Shown: piece after piece, positions 40,349 to 49,817 of the stretch
Layout: every line of letters starts with the position of its first letter
Position numbering within the stretch: the first letter of the stretch is position 1
From: Melioribacter sp051488665
GTDB lineage: Bacteria; Bacteroidota; Ignavibacteria; Ignavibacteriales; Melioribacteraceae
Reading direction: 5' to 3'
NCBI RefSeq assembly: GCF_051488665.1
Contig: NZ_JBPSEG010000014.1
Span: 5,718 to 69,717 of the forward strand
DNA length: 64,000 nucleotides
Notes under the pieces: model-generated
Seen by the model: only the letters and a program-made list of their open reading frames with translations
What the model was told of the DNA's origin: nothing
Databases searched by the model: none
Program-made: the position numbers and the translations under genes

Positions 40349-42814
40349 CTAATTTACTTTCGCCGCTTCCATAACTAACTTATGCGCCGATTTTTCTTCA
40401 AACTCATTTTCATTTAAAGGCACAACGCGATATTTGCCATTAAGCCACATTTCCGTCATGTCTCTGTAGTGAGGACTGATAAAATTGCCCGATTGTCCTG
40501 TGGGCATAATAAATTTAATATAGCCGGGGTTCGCAAAATCGTATATATATCTCATCGACGGTCCCAATATAATTTCAAAAGGATTCTCGTGATTCATATA
40601 CTCTGTTTGTCCGTCGTCGAACAAAGTTACAAAAGAATATTCCGTGTTAAAGACAGTAGTGCCGTCTCCTCCTATTGGGAACGGTCCGATGTCAATTAAT
40701 TTATCTGCAAGTGACGAAATTCCATGAAACATATGCTTGAACGTAACGCTGTGAATTTTCCCCCATTGCCAATCAACCGGGTCTGTACCGTAATTTGTTT
40801 CGAGGTAGCTCAAAGCGTCAACGAGACTTTTCCTTAGTATATCGTTTTTATTTTCTAATCGGGGCGTGGTAACGTCGTCAAACAAAAAATTGTTCTCTTC
40901 CCCGAGCAATTCGTAAATTTTCCTGTACGGCACATTGGCAAGAATTACATACTCTTTAATTAAATCGGGTCCTAATTCGTCTTCAAATGTATTTTTAATA
41001 AGAAAAAAAAGAAAAGCGGAATAGATAGAAGGAGTTTGACTGCCCGCGCTCATTTTATAATCCCAGTTTTCAAGCAGTTCCAGAGCAAGCGCTAGGTTTG
41101 CGTCTTTAATTTTTACGTTTTCAAAAGCTTTCAATAAATTCTCTGTGACAAACTTTGCGTAAGGCGAAACAAAATCCGTTTGATAGTTTCTAAAATCATC
41201 CGGCGTGTGAAGCTTCTTTGAATTCAAAAGCTGCGTTATTCGTTCAATGCGCGACGACGGTTCCCAGATATTCGATATATGATAAGGAAAATTTCTTACG
41301 GTTTTATTATTTGCCGACGCAATGAATCCGTTTTCGGGATTAAAAAGTTTAGGCATTAAATCGTAAGAGACATAACCCTTCCAGTCATTATCCGTTGTTC
41401 TGCCGTCGTAAATTAACGTGGGACTCGCGTTTTTGCGTACGGGCAACAAAGCGGCGCAGACGTAACCGATATTGCCTTCTTTATCTGCATAGATAAAATT
41501 TTGTCCCGGCACATTAAAATATTTTAACGCTGCGGAAAATTCCCGCCAGTTATTCGCTCTGTTGATTAAAATGGAAGAAAGCATTTCGTTCGTAAAATCG
41601 TTTCCTGTCCATCTCATGCTTATTTGTAAATTTTCCGATTTCTTATTCATTAAACGATACGGATGAATGCCGGAAATTATCGGTCCGCGATGCGTTTGTC
41701 TTATTACGAATTTATGATAGCCTTTGTTTTTGATATAAATCGAATCCGTAACTACCTCCAGGTTCTTCCATTGACCGTCTACAAGATAACGATTGTTAAT
41801 TGTGTCAATTTGTTCGATATAAAAATCGGCGTCGTCAGCCATCACGTTAGTCATCGCCCAGGCAATATTCCGATTTTTTCCGATAACGACCGACGGGAGC
41901 CCGGGTAGCGTAAATCCCTCTGCGTTCCATTCCTTCGACCTTATTAATGCGAAATACCATTTACCGGGCGCTGAAAATGCCAGATGCGGGTCGTTGGCAA
42001 TAATCGGCTTGCCCGCAGACGACCTGTTTCCCGAGACTACCCAGCTGTTCGAACCGATGTGCGTGCCGTTAAATCCTATAAATTTTCTGAATTCCCTGTC
42101 GGTTTTAATCAAGTCGAGCGGGACTTCCGCGAAGCGCTTGAATCTGTCGTCGATAATCAAAGGCGCATTTTCGGGATAACCGGGCAAAAGCTCGGCAGTT
42201 TTTTCTTTCCCGATTTTCTGAATTATATGAGCAAACGCCACATCCGACCACCAGCTCAAGTTCAATTCCCAGGCCATCATCCTGGCAATAATCAGGCTAT
42301 GCTCAGGTTTCCATTTATACGGTTCGTATCCGAGCAAACCGAATTCAATCGGGTATCTCCCCTTTGCCTCGTCGATAAATTTATTTACTCCGTTTGAATA
42401 AGCAATCAATATTTTTCCGGTAATCGAATCGATTCGCTTATAAGATTCCGAAGCCGTTCTGGCTATGCCAACCGTGCGAAACATCAAATCGAAAGGAGCT
42501 GTTTTATCGCCGAATATTTCGCTGAGTTTACCTTCACCTGCTCTGCGGGCGATATCCATCTGAAAAAGTCTATCCTGCGCGTGCAGATATCCGAGCACGT
42601 ATGCGGCGTCTTCCTGGCTTTTGGCAATTATCATCGGCACTGCCATCGAGTCCCTGTAAACTATCACGTCGGAGTCTATTTTGTTGTTCGTCACCGCCCC
42701 GTCATATTGAGGCAAAGTTCTCTTGATCATTATATAAGATACAAGAGACATAACGAGCAATAAAAGGATTACAAATATTGTCCAACCGATTAAATGTTTT
42801 TTCCACTTTTTCAT
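40349..42814 (-). CDS. Penicillin acylase family Ntn-hydrolase
   Basis: 821 residues. An N-terminal membrane anchor or signal (IGWTIFVILLLLVMSLVSYIM) is followed by the alpha-chain part (DSMAVPMIIAKSQEDAAYVLGYLHAQDRLFQMD). The self-processing site is Gly254-Ser255 in IGSNSWVVSGNRS, with ANDPHL and MTNVMADDADFYIEQ after it. Ser255 would be the beta-chain nucleophile. Family members cleave N-acyl bonds, for example in acyl-homoserine lactones or beta-lactams; the substrate here is unknown. It is transcribed divergently from rmuC. Confidence 0.9.
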   Translation of the reverse strand: MKKWKKHLIGWTIFVILLLLVMSLVSYIMIKRTLPQYDGAVTNNKIDSDVIVYRDSMAVPMIIAKSQEDAAYVLGYLHAQDRLFQMDIARRAGEGKLSEIFGDKTAPFDLMFRTVGIARTASESYKRIDSITGKILIAYSNGVNKFIDEAKGRYPIEFGLLGYEPYKWKPEHSLIIARMMAWELNLSWWSDVAFAHIIQKIGKEKTAELLPGYPENAPLIIDDRFKRFAEVPLDLIKTDREFRKFIGFNGTHIGSNSWVVSGNRSSAGKPIIANDPHLAFSAPGKWYFALIRSKEWNAEGFTLPGLPSVVIGKNRNIAWAMTNVMADDADFYIEQIDTINNRYLVDGQWKNLEVVTDSIYIKNKGYHKFVIRQTHRGPIISGIHPYRLMNKKSENLQISMRWTGNDFTNEMLSSILINRANNWREFSAALKYFNVPGQNFIYADKEGNIGYVCAALLPVRKNASPTLIYDGRTTDNDWKGYVSYDLMPKLFNPENGFIASANNKTVRNFPYHISNIWEPSSRIERITQLLNSKKLHTPDDFRNYQTDFVSPYAKFVTENLLKAFENVKIKDANLALALELLENWDYKMSAGSQTPSIYSAFLFFLIKNTFEDELGPDLIKEYVILANVPYRKIYELLGEENNFLFDDVTTPRLENKNDILRKSLVDALSYLETNYGTDPVDWQWGKIHSVTFKHMFHGISSLADKLIDIGPFPIGGDGTTVFNTEYSFVTLFDDGQTEYMNHENPFEIILGPSMRYIYDFANPGYIKFIMPTGQSGNFISPHYRDMTEMWLNGKYRVVPLNENEFEEKSAHKLVMEAAKVN

Positions 42815-42853
42815 CAGTGCGCCTCAGAATAACATTCCAAAATTAAAAAAATA

Positions 42854-42882
42854 TTGAGTCTGATATCATCATAATTTAATAT
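42854..42882 (+). promoter_or_regulatory. Predicted promoter of rmuC
   Basis: TTGAGT (42854-42859), a 17-base spacer and TAATAT (42877-42882) place the start site about 40 bases before the rmuC ATG. Confidence 0.55.
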
Positions 42883-42929
42883 TAACAACAATTTTTTATA
42901 TTGCGCATGATAAAACAACGGAAAGAAGA

Positions 42930-44207
42930 ATGAGCGAAATAATTTTAATACTGTCCGGCGTTACAGTCGTAATCTTATTCATATTGATATTAAAAAAATT
43001 ATCGGGAGAAAAAGACAAGCCGATTAAAGATGATCTCGACCGAATCGACAGGTCATTCAGAGACGAGATAGCGCGCAACAGGGACGAAGTGTCAAAAAGC
43101 CTCAGGATGCAACGCGAAGAGATAAGCGCGTCCATTAAAAGTTTCAGCAGGGATTTATCCGAAAGATTATTTGAGATTGCCAAGATGCAAAAAGATCAGC
43201 TCGATATTTTTGCTAAACAGCTGTCGCAGCTTACGCAAACGAACGAGCAAAAATTCGATACTTTGCAATCAAAAGTGGAAGACAAACTGAAAGAGATAAT
43301 ACAGAACAACGAAAAGAAACTCGAAGAGATGCGAATTACGGTCGACGAAAAATTACAAAGCACGCTCGAAAAAAGACTGAGCGAATCATTCAAACTCGTA
43401 AGCGAACGACTGGAGCAAGTCTATAAAGGACTGGGGGACATGCAGGAATTAGCCAGAGGCGTGGGCGACCTGAAAAACGTTCTTACCAATATTAAAACCA
43501 GAGGAACGTGGGGAGAAATTCAATTAGAAAATTTAATTGACCAAATACTGACTAGAGAACAATACGAAAAAAACGTATCCACAAAAAAAGGCAGCAACGA
43601 AAAGGTAGAATTCGCAATCAAATTACCGGGCAGAGACAATACTAAGGAAGAGACCGTATGGCTTCCGATCGACGCAAAATTCCCCATAGAAGATTATCAA
43701 AGGCTGCTGGAAGCGCAGGAAGCGGCGGATATCGAAGGCGTTAACGACGCTTCGAAGAAAATAGAGAATACGATTAAAAGCGAAGCTAAAAAGATTGCGG
43801 ACAAGTATCTCGATCCGCCCCACACTACCGATTTTGCAATTATGTTCTTGCCTATCGAAGGACTTTACGCAGAAGTCTTGAGAAGACCCGGACTTGCAGA
43901 AAATCTTCAGCGGGAATTCAGGGTTACAATTGCAGGACCCACAACTCTCACGGCGCTGCTGAACAGTTTACAGATGGGATTCAGAACGCTGGCAATTGAA
44001 AAGCGTTCGAGCGAGGTCTGGAAAATTTTAGGCGCGGTAAAAACCGAATTCGGAAAATTCGGTACGGTTCTGGAAGCTACGCAGAAGAAACTGCAGGAAG
44101 CTTCGAACAAAATCGAGGAAGCGGCGCGATCGTCGAGAAAAATTGAACGCAAATTGAGAGACGTACAGGAATTGCCGTCCGACGAAGGTTTAAAATTATT
44201 GGAATAA
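42930..44207 (+). CDS. rmuC: DNA recombination protein RmuC
   Basis: 425 residues. A single N-terminal membrane helix (IILILSGVTVVILFILILKKL) precedes a long coiled coil (about residues 35-170) and the RmuC nuclease-like domain with RGTWGEIQLENLIDQIL, WLPIDAKFPIEDYQRLLEA and FLPIEGLYAEVLRRP. RmuC limits inversions at short inverted repeats. The gene is alone, with its own promoter and terminator. Confidence 0.93.
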   Translation: MSEIILILSGVTVVILFILILKKLSGEKDKPIKDDLDRIDRSFRDEIARNRDEVSKSLRMQREEISASIKSFSRDLSERLFEIAKMQKDQLDIFAKQLSQLTQTNEQKFDTLQSKVEDKLKEIIQNNEKKLEEMRITVDEKLQSTLEKRLSESFKLVSERLEQVYKGLGDMQELARGVGDLKNVLTNIKTRGTWGEIQLENLIDQILTREQYEKNVSTKKGSNEKVEFAIKLPGRDNTKEETVWLPIDAKFPIEDYQRLLEAQEAADIEGVNDASKKIENTIKSEAKKIADKYLDPPHTTDFAIMFLPIEGLYAEVLRRPGLAENLQREFRVTIAGPTTLTALLNSLQMGFRTLAIEKRSSEVWKILGAVKTEFGKFGTVLEATQKKLQEASNKIEEAARSSRKIERKLRDVQELPSDEGLKLLE

Positions 44208-44210
44208 AAA

Positions 44211-44240
44211 GAATCCCGCATTCAGGCGGGATTCTCAATT
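44211..44240. terminator. Bidirectional terminator between rmuC and the sulfur operon
   Basis: GAATCCCGC (44211-44219), a 6-base loop and GCGGGATTC (44226-44234) form a 9-bp stem. It has A-rich sequence on the left (44206-44210, giving a T tract on the minus strand) and T-rich sequence on the right, so it can end both rmuC and the converging operon. Confidence 0.88.
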
Positions 44241-44263
44241 TTATTAATTAGCCGCGCTCAGAA

Positions 44264-44929
44264 TCAGCAGCCTTCTCTTTTCTTACCTTTTGATTTATTC
44301 ATATTAACGGTCGGAAGAGAAAGTTTTGGAGACGATTTTTGACTTTCAGGACGCTCGACCGACACTACTCCGTTTTCGCCCGAGGCTATTCTCGGTTCGC
44401 CGCCAAAATAAAAACTGACCTGTTTCATTTTCTCGAACTCTGTTTTTTCCGCTTCCGAGGCGTCTGCTTTCAACGTAGGATAAAGAACATCGGTCTGCCA
44501 GCCTTTCATACCGCCTTTCAGAATATAAACGTTTTTGTATCCGGCGCTTTTCAGTAAGAACCACGCTTCTGCCGTTAGAATATCGTCGTCTCCGTATATT
44601 AGTATTTTATCGTTTTTCATCAAGCCGGCTTCCAATACCGATTCGGAGGATACATTCATTGCTCCGGGAATATGGTATTCGTCGTATTTATTTTCTTCTC
44701 TGACGTCGAGAACGATAAAATCAACTTTCCCTTTGATTATCCAGTCGGCGAGTTCAACCGGTCGAATAATATTTTTTTCGTTTCTGAGTTCGAGCGAAAT
44801 TTCTTTAGCATTTATTTTCAAATGTCTGTTATCCGAAGGACTGCCGATAATCAATGCAAAGAAACCGAGAGCGAATGCCAGAACCGCAAGTTTCCGTGTA
44901 GTCGAAATTTTGTTCAACAGAGATTTCAT
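44264..44929 (-). CDS. Membrane-anchored rhodanese-like domain protein lacking the catalytic Cys
   Basis: 221 residues from ATG 44929, chosen because it overlaps the stop of the upstream gene as ATGA and follows a gggaga SD. An N-terminal helix (LAVLAFALGFFALIIG) is followed by a rhodanese domain (FIVLDVREENKYDEYHIPGAMNV, GYKNVYILKGGMKGW). The active-site Cys that normally follows IxIY is Gly113 (ILIYGDDDILTA), so sulfur transfer by this domain is not expected. It is the last gene of the sulfur operon, so a role in binding or scaffolding is plausible. Confidence 0.85.
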   Translation of the reverse strand: MKSLLNKISTTRKLAVLAFALGFFALIIGSPSDNRHLKINAKEISLELRNEKNIIRPVELADWIIKGKVDFIVLDVREENKYDEYHIPGAMNVSSESVLEAGLMKNDKILIYGDDDILTAEAWFLLKSAGYKNVYILKGGMKGWQTDVLYPTLKADASEAEKTEFEKMKQVSFYFGGEPRIASGENGVVSVERPESQKSSPKLSLPTVNMNKSKGKKREGC

Positions 44930-45528
44930 TCTAATTCTCTCCCTGATTTTATTTTCATTATTTTTTCCGTCCATTCAGCGAGAAGAAAAGCGCCAAGCGC
45001 AATAACTACAACCAGAAATACGACCATACCGTGCGAAAGCCCCAGGAAATCGGGCAATGTAACTCTACCCATTGCAGTAGAATAATAAAAGTCGGTTATA
45101 TACGGGAATATTTCGCCGAAAATAAAGATACCGAAGAACATGCCGAGGAAATAAATCATACCGTCGATTCTGCCCGTCGATGAAGAAACTACAGAAGTTC
45201 CCGGGCAATAACCTCCGATAACGAAACCGATTCCGAGCAATAGACCTCCGATTAATTGAGGCATTAAATAAGTGTCGGAAATATAGACCAATGATAAATC
45301 GAGCCAGCCTATCCATGCCAGATAAAACAGTCCGAGCATAGCCGTAACAATTGCGGTAAACATAACTTTCAGAACGCGCATATTATAAAAATAAAATTGA
45401 GCCGCAAGGATTCTGGCATTTCCGAATCCGCCCCGCTCAAGAGCGAATCCGAATCCGATTCCGATGACAAATGCAACTACCAGACTGAAATCGAAGCCGA
45501 AATAATCGAATTTATAGAAGGGCATCAT
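44926..45528 (-). CDS. YeeE/YedE-family sulfur transporter subunit B
   Basis: 200 residues from ATG 45528, which has SD aaggagg at 8 bases; upstream in-frame codons to 45648 lie inside the preceding gene. It has about five membrane helices. It carries GFGFALERGGFGNARIL and GGYCPGTSVVSSSTGRIDG, the half-module with the Cys motif used by TsuA/YeeE proteins to pass thiosulfate. It pairs with the next-upstream half-transporter. Confidence 0.87.
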   Translation of the reverse strand: MMPFYKFDYFGFDFSLVVAFVIGIGFGFALERGGFGNARILAAQFYFYNMRVLKVMFTAIVTAMLGLFYLAWIGWLDLSLVYISDTYLMPQLIGGLLLGIGFVIGGYCPGTSVVSSSTGRIDGMIYFLGMFFGIFIFGEIFPYITDFYYSTAMGRVTLPDFLGLSHGMVVFLVVVIALGAFLLAEWTEKIMKIKSGRELE

Positions 45529-46097
45529 AACCATTGCCTCCTTACAAAGTATGCGGTTAAATATCCGCCGGCAAATACCGCCAGCATAAAGACCCAGCTG
45601 CCGAGACTCAGCAGAGCGCCTCCGGTCAATGCCTGTCCGCTCGTGCATCCGCGCGCCAATTTAGCTCCGAAACCCATAATTGCTCCGCCTGTAAAAGCAT
45701 AAATCAATCTCGTCCTGTTGCTAACGTTCGGACCTTTTTCGATAGTTTTTTTAACGCGGTGCGCCAGAGTGCCCGACAAAAATCCGCCGATTGCCACGCC
45801 TATAACTTCGAACAGCAGCCAATCTTTGAGCGGGTTAGTTGTTCCGTCGCCCAAATAATTCTTATAAAATTCATTGTGAGAAGCATGCTCGGGAGCCGCT
45901 TTCGAAACCCCGACCGCTACAAGCGTCGAAGCTGCGCCCGAAGCGCCAAGTCCTCTCCCCATAATAACAAAAGCCGCCAGAAGCACCAACCCCAATCCGA
46001 AACCGACCAGATAAGGATTCGAGTACGGTTTTGACGTAAAAGTTTTTTCATCGGCTTTTACTCTGCTTTCCGCAGATATTCCGGTTACCGTTTCCAT
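45525..46097 (-). CDS. YeeE/YedE-family sulfur transporter subunit A
   Basis: 190 residues. A soluble N-terminal stretch precedes membrane helices. The Cys motif is KLARGCTSGQALTGGALLSLGSW, the second YeeE-type signature. Together with the downstream half it would make one full two-module transporter for a reduced sulfur species such as thiosulfate. It follows the NrfD-like gene by 23 bases. Confidence 0.87.
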   Translation of the reverse strand: METVTGISAESRVKADEKTFTSKPYSNPYLVGFGLGLVLLAAFVIMGRGLGASGAASTLVAVGVSKAAPEHASHNEFYKNYLGDGTTNPLKDWLLFEVIGVAIGGFLSGTLAHRVKKTIEKGPNVSNRTRLIYAFTGGAIMGFGAKLARGCTSGQALTGGALLSLGSWVFMLAVFAGGYLTAYFVRRQWL

Positions 46098-46120
46098 TTA
46101 ATTTCTCCTTTTGCTAAATC

Positions 46121-47068
46121 TCACTTAAAGTGCGCATTTAAATAATGACTGTATTGACCCGCATAAACTATAATGAATCGTAGAATTAGTCCGCCTATAA
46201 TCACCAGCACAGGCGCCACAGGCGTATGTTTTATTTTATGATTGACAGCCATCAATTGTATGATAAGCGGTACTACAATTCCGATACCGATAACGAAGAC
46301 CCAGAATGCTGGAGCGTAAATTCCGTTGATTAGCAATTTTGCAGCTTCAATATGAACGCCCGACGAAGTAGACAATCCGATAAGCATTAACGCAAAAACA
46401 AACAATTCAATCGTAAGAAAGCCGTTGTCGGCTTTTGCCAGCAGTTCTCTTTCATAAACATTCTTTGCAATCATATGGACAAACGCCGCGGCTGTGGAAA
46501 GTCCCGACACAAGAAACAGAACGGACAATATCGAAGTATTCCAAAGCGGACGCGAACCCATAGTACTCAACAATACGCCGGTATAAATTCCAAGCATACC
46601 GCCGAGAAGCATATTTGCCACGCCGATATTTTGTATTAAACGCTGCCGGGAATTAATATAGGTTGTAACTTTATTGATCGCGGGAAACTTATCGACGATT
46701 AATTTGGGCGGACCCATCAACAGATTTGCGATTATTACAGGGTATACCAATATTAAAATCCAGGCGCCCCACGACATCGGCGACGTAATTCTGAATGTGG
46801 TATAAAGCCTCCAAACGTACAACTTATGCTCCAAATCGAGAAAGAGAGCAAACATTCCGAGACTCAGAAGAATCAGACTGATTAAAGGCAATGTGTAACA
46901 TGCGCAATTTGTTTCTTTGTATCTTTTGCTGAACAAAAAATAACCCGATATTATCATCATTCCTGCGACAAGACCGCCGAGGAAGAGATATACGGGAATT
47001 TCCCATCCCCATACGTGCGTATACGGGTCAATTTGAAAATTATGTCGAGTGGTTGTCAATTCCTGCAT
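46121..47068 (-). CDS. NrfD/PsrC-type membrane subunit of a molybdoenzyme complex
   Basis: 315 residues with about eight membrane helices. The first holds WEIPVYLFLGGLVAGMMIISGYFLF, the hallmark of NrfD/PsrC proteins, followed by FLDLEHKLYVWRLYTTFRITSPMSWGAW. It would bind the menaquinone and exchange electrons with the FeS subunit encoded 7 bases upstream. It is the membrane anchor of a PsrABC-type complex. Confidence 0.9.
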   Translation of the reverse strand: MQELTTTRHNFQIDPYTHVWGWEIPVYLFLGGLVAGMMIISGYFLFSKRYKETNCACYTLPLISLILLSLGMFALFLDLEHKLYVWRLYTTFRITSPMSWGAWILILVYPVIIANLLMGPPKLIVDKFPAINKVTTYINSRQRLIQNIGVANMLLGGMLGIYTGVLLSTMGSRPLWNTSILSVLFLVSGLSTAAAFVHMIAKNVYERELLAKADNGFLTIELFVFALMLIGLSTSSGVHIEAAKLLINGIYAPAFWVFVIGIGIVVPLIIQLMAVNHKIKHTPVAPVLVIIGGLILRFIIVYAGQYSHYLNAHFK

Positions 47069-47075
47069 AATCTCC

Positions 47076-47615
47076 TCAGATTAAATAAAAAATACGAGGT
47101 TTCGTACCCGCTTCCGGTAAAAGAGTATGATATTTTCTGGAAGCGAGTAATTTACTTACTTCGCTTTCGGGATCGTCCAAATCGCCGAAATGCATACAAT
47201 GCGTAGGACAAACGGAAACGCATGCAGGGTCTTCTCCTTTTTCGACTCTGTGTATGCAAAAAGTGCATTTATCGGCGTATCCTTCAGGATGAATAAAACG
47301 CGCGTCGTAAGGACATGCAGCCACACATGCTTTGCAACCGATACACATATCGTGATCGACGAGCACTACATTGCCTACATCGTGAACGTGGCTCGCGCCT
47401 GTGGGACAGCAAGAGACGCACGGCGTATTGTCGCAGTGATTGCATCGCTGCGACTGAATTTCGAGATGGACATCCGGAAATTTACCGGTAGTTACCTGAA
47501 CAATCCAATCCCTGTTGTATCCTTCGGGCACGTTATTTTCCGTTTTACATGCAACAACGCAGTCCATACAACCAACGCATTTTTTTGTATCGATTACCAT
47601 CGCATATCGAGCCAT
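47076..47615 (-). CDS. Four-cluster ferredoxin-like electron-transfer subunit (PsrB/NrfC/PhsB type)
   Basis: 179 residues with sixteen cysteines for four [4Fe-4S] clusters: CVGCMDCVVACK, CNHCDNTPCVSCCP, CIGCKACVAACP and CTFCIHR...CVSVCP. It passes electrons between the molybdopterin subunit and the membrane subunit. It has no signal peptide and would be co-exported with its Tat-targeted partner, whose gene is 1 base upstream. Confidence 0.94.
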   Translation of the reverse strand: MARYAMVIDTKKCVGCMDCVVACKTENNVPEGYNRDWIVQVTTGKFPDVHLEIQSQRCNHCDNTPCVSCCPTGASHVHDVGNVVLVDHDMCIGCKACVAACPYDARFIHPEGYADKCTFCIHRVEKGEDPACVSVCPTHCMHFGDLDDPESEVSKLLASRKYHTLLPEAGTKPRIFYLI

Positions 47616-47616
47616 A

Positions 47617-49815
47617 TTAAACCTCCGTCACAAAAGTTACATAATTGACATTCATACCGGTTCCGCCCATTAGGGGGTCGGTTTTATAGCGCGTAATAAG
47701 TTCCGAATCGCTGGCTCCTTTCATGAACGCTCTTTTGAGCATTCTGGAATTATGCCCGAAACCGTGCACCATATAAACCGAGTCCGGTCTTATACGCTCT
47801 GTGGCTTTTACTTTTATTTTATTGCTCAGAACTCCGTCCTGATTTTTAAGACGAATATATTGACCGCTTTTCAAGCCCCATCTGTTTGCCACGTCGTTGT
47901 TAATCCAGATTTCATTTTCTTCCATCATATCCATCAAAATCGGATTCGATTGAGTTCTGGAGAACGAGTGAACAGGAGCTCTTCCGAACAATAAACGGTA
48001 GTATCCAGGCGGCGGGTCTTCAGGTTTTTCGAATTTTGGAACCGGATCGAATCCGGCTTGCTGCAATTGAACCGAATAAAATTCTACTTTTCCCGAAGGG
48101 GTATAGAATTCCGGCTCTATTCCGTCTTCTACGTAAATCGGTTGTCCCGGCGCGGTAACCACGCCTTCCTTCTTCAGCAAGTCGAGGCTAAGCCCGGCTT
48201 TTTTGAGTCGGTAGTCGAGATATTCTTCAATATTCTTCCACGGATAATATTCTTTAAGGCCCAATTTTTCAGCCAATCTTTTTGCAATCCACCAGTTCGG
48301 TTTTTGATCGGCGGGCGGATCGACAACGGGCTGTCGCAGCGAAACAAAAGGCTCTCTGAACGGAGCCGTATTTAATTCGTCGTATCTTTCGAGGTAAACC
48401 GATTCGGGCAATACAACATCTGCCCAACCTGCTATTTCGCTCGGAATTACATCCACAACGACAAGAAGGTCAAGATTTTGAATAGCTTTAATCGTTTCTT
48501 CCTGATTGGGCAAAGCCTGAATCAAATTCGTCGCATAGATAAACCATCCTTTAATCGGATAAGGTTTGCCCGTAATAGTCGCTTCGCGAATGCCCGTTGT
48601 AATTTCTTCGGAAGCGAAAGGATATTTATGCCCTGGATTGTCAAGTTTATCTTTTTCGGGTTTCGGATAAGGAGGATAAGGATAAGCGGGCACCGGGAAT
48701 TTGGCGGGGAAATAAAATCCGCCTTTTCTGCCCCAGTTGCCGAGCAAAGCGTTCAATAAAGCTACCGCTCTCATTCGTTGAGCGTCGTTTCCGTACCAGG
48801 TTGTATGGCGTCCGGGATGAACCAGCGACGCAGGTTTGTACAATGCCATTGTCCTGGCTGTTTTTCTGATTAGTTCGGGCTCAATTCCCGTCTCCGGATA
48901 AGCCCATTCGGGGGTATATTGTTTAATTTCTTCTTTGAACTGCTCAAAACCGAAACCGTACTTATCGACAAATTCTTTGTCGTATAAATTTTCCGAAACT
49001 ATTACATTCATCCACGCCAGCAAAAGAGCAGTATCCGTTCCCGGTTTAATCGGTAAGTAATATTTGGCTTTCGAGGCAGCCACTGAAAATCGCGGGTCAA
49101 CCACAATAATAGTCGCGTCTTTTTCAACGGCTTTTGCAAATTCCTGAGCCTGAGTGTTGTGCATATTCTCGCCCAGGTGAGAACCGATCAGGGTAAGGCA
49201 TTGAGCGTTTTCAATGTCTGTTTTTTCCGGCGAGCCGATGATATCGCCGAACGTGAGTTCGAAACCGACGTCGCGAGGACCCCGGCATTGAGCAAACGAA
49301 GGAGCTCCGAAATTAATCGCTCCGTATGCTTTCAAAGTATGTTTAAAAAATGTGCCGCCGATTCCGTGAGAAAACATTGCAACGGATTCGGGTCCGTATT
49401 TTTCTTTGATGTTTTTCATTTTGGAAGCGATATAATCGAGCGCTTCGTCCCACGTTACTTCTTTCCATTTTTCTTCGCCTCGTTCGCGGGTTCTGATCAA
49501 AGGAGCGCGCAGTCTGTCCTGATCGTAATGAGCGCCTATTCCGCCTGTGCCTCTGGGACATAATCTGCCTTTGCTCAACGGGTCTTTGGGATTGCCTTCG
49601 ATTTTCCAGAGTTTGCCGTCTTTGACGTATGCAATAGCGGCGCACTTCCAGAAACAGATATCGCAATAAGTCGGAATTTTTTTAATGCCTTTAACTTCTT
49701 TTTGGTTAACTTTAGCCGCTCCTTTAACGACGGGGCTCAATGCGCTTGCAGCCGCCGCTGCTCCTACGCTGAAACCCGTTATCTTTAGAAAGCGTCTTCT
49801 TGAAATCGAATTCAT
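47617..49815 (-). CDS. Tat-exported molybdopterin oxidoreductase (polysulfide/thiosulfate reductase type)
   Basis: 732 residues from ATG 49815 (SD gaggtaaat). It begins with a Tat signal (SISRRRFLKITGF). The [4Fe-4S] ligands are Cys51, 54, 58 and 86 (YCDICFWKC ... GRLCPRG). Cys176 in SFAQCRGPRDVG is the likely Mo ligand, as in PsrA/PhsA. The rest carries bis-MGD binding segments through a C-terminal IRLKNQDG domain. With the PsrB- and PsrC-like genes downstream it forms a periplasmic quinone-linked reductase. Polysulfide, thiosulfate and tetrathionate are the candidate substrates; arsenate is less likely. Confidence 0.9.
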   Translation of the reverse strand: MNSISRRRFLKITGFSVGAAAAASALSPVVKGAAKVNQKEVKGIKKIPTYCDICFWKCAAIAYVKDGKLWKIEGNPKDPLSKGRLCPRGTGGIGAHYDQDRLRAPLIRTRERGEEKWKEVTWDEALDYIASKMKNIKEKYGPESVAMFSHGIGGTFFKHTLKAYGAINFGAPSFAQCRGPRDVGFELTFGDIIGSPEKTDIENAQCLTLIGSHLGENMHNTQAQEFAKAVEKDATIIVVDPRFSVAASKAKYYLPIKPGTDTALLLAWMNVIVSENLYDKEFVDKYGFGFEQFKEEIKQYTPEWAYPETGIEPELIRKTARTMALYKPASLVHPGRHTTWYGNDAQRMRAVALLNALLGNWGRKGGFYFPAKFPVPAYPYPPYPKPEKDKLDNPGHKYPFASEEITTGIREATITGKPYPIKGWFIYATNLIQALPNQEETIKAIQNLDLLVVVDVIPSEIAGWADVVLPESVYLERYDELNTAPFREPFVSLRQPVVDPPADQKPNWWIAKRLAEKLGLKEYYPWKNIEEYLDYRLKKAGLSLDLLKKEGVVTAPGQPIYVEDGIEPEFYTPSGKVEFYSVQLQQAGFDPVPKFEKPEDPPPGYYRLLFGRAPVHSFSRTQSNPILMDMMEENEIWINNDVANRWGLKSGQYIRLKNQDGVLSNKIKVKATERIRPDSVYMVHGFGHNSRMLKRAFMKGASDSELITRYKTDPLMGGTGMNVNYVTFVTEV

Positions 49816-49817
49816 AT

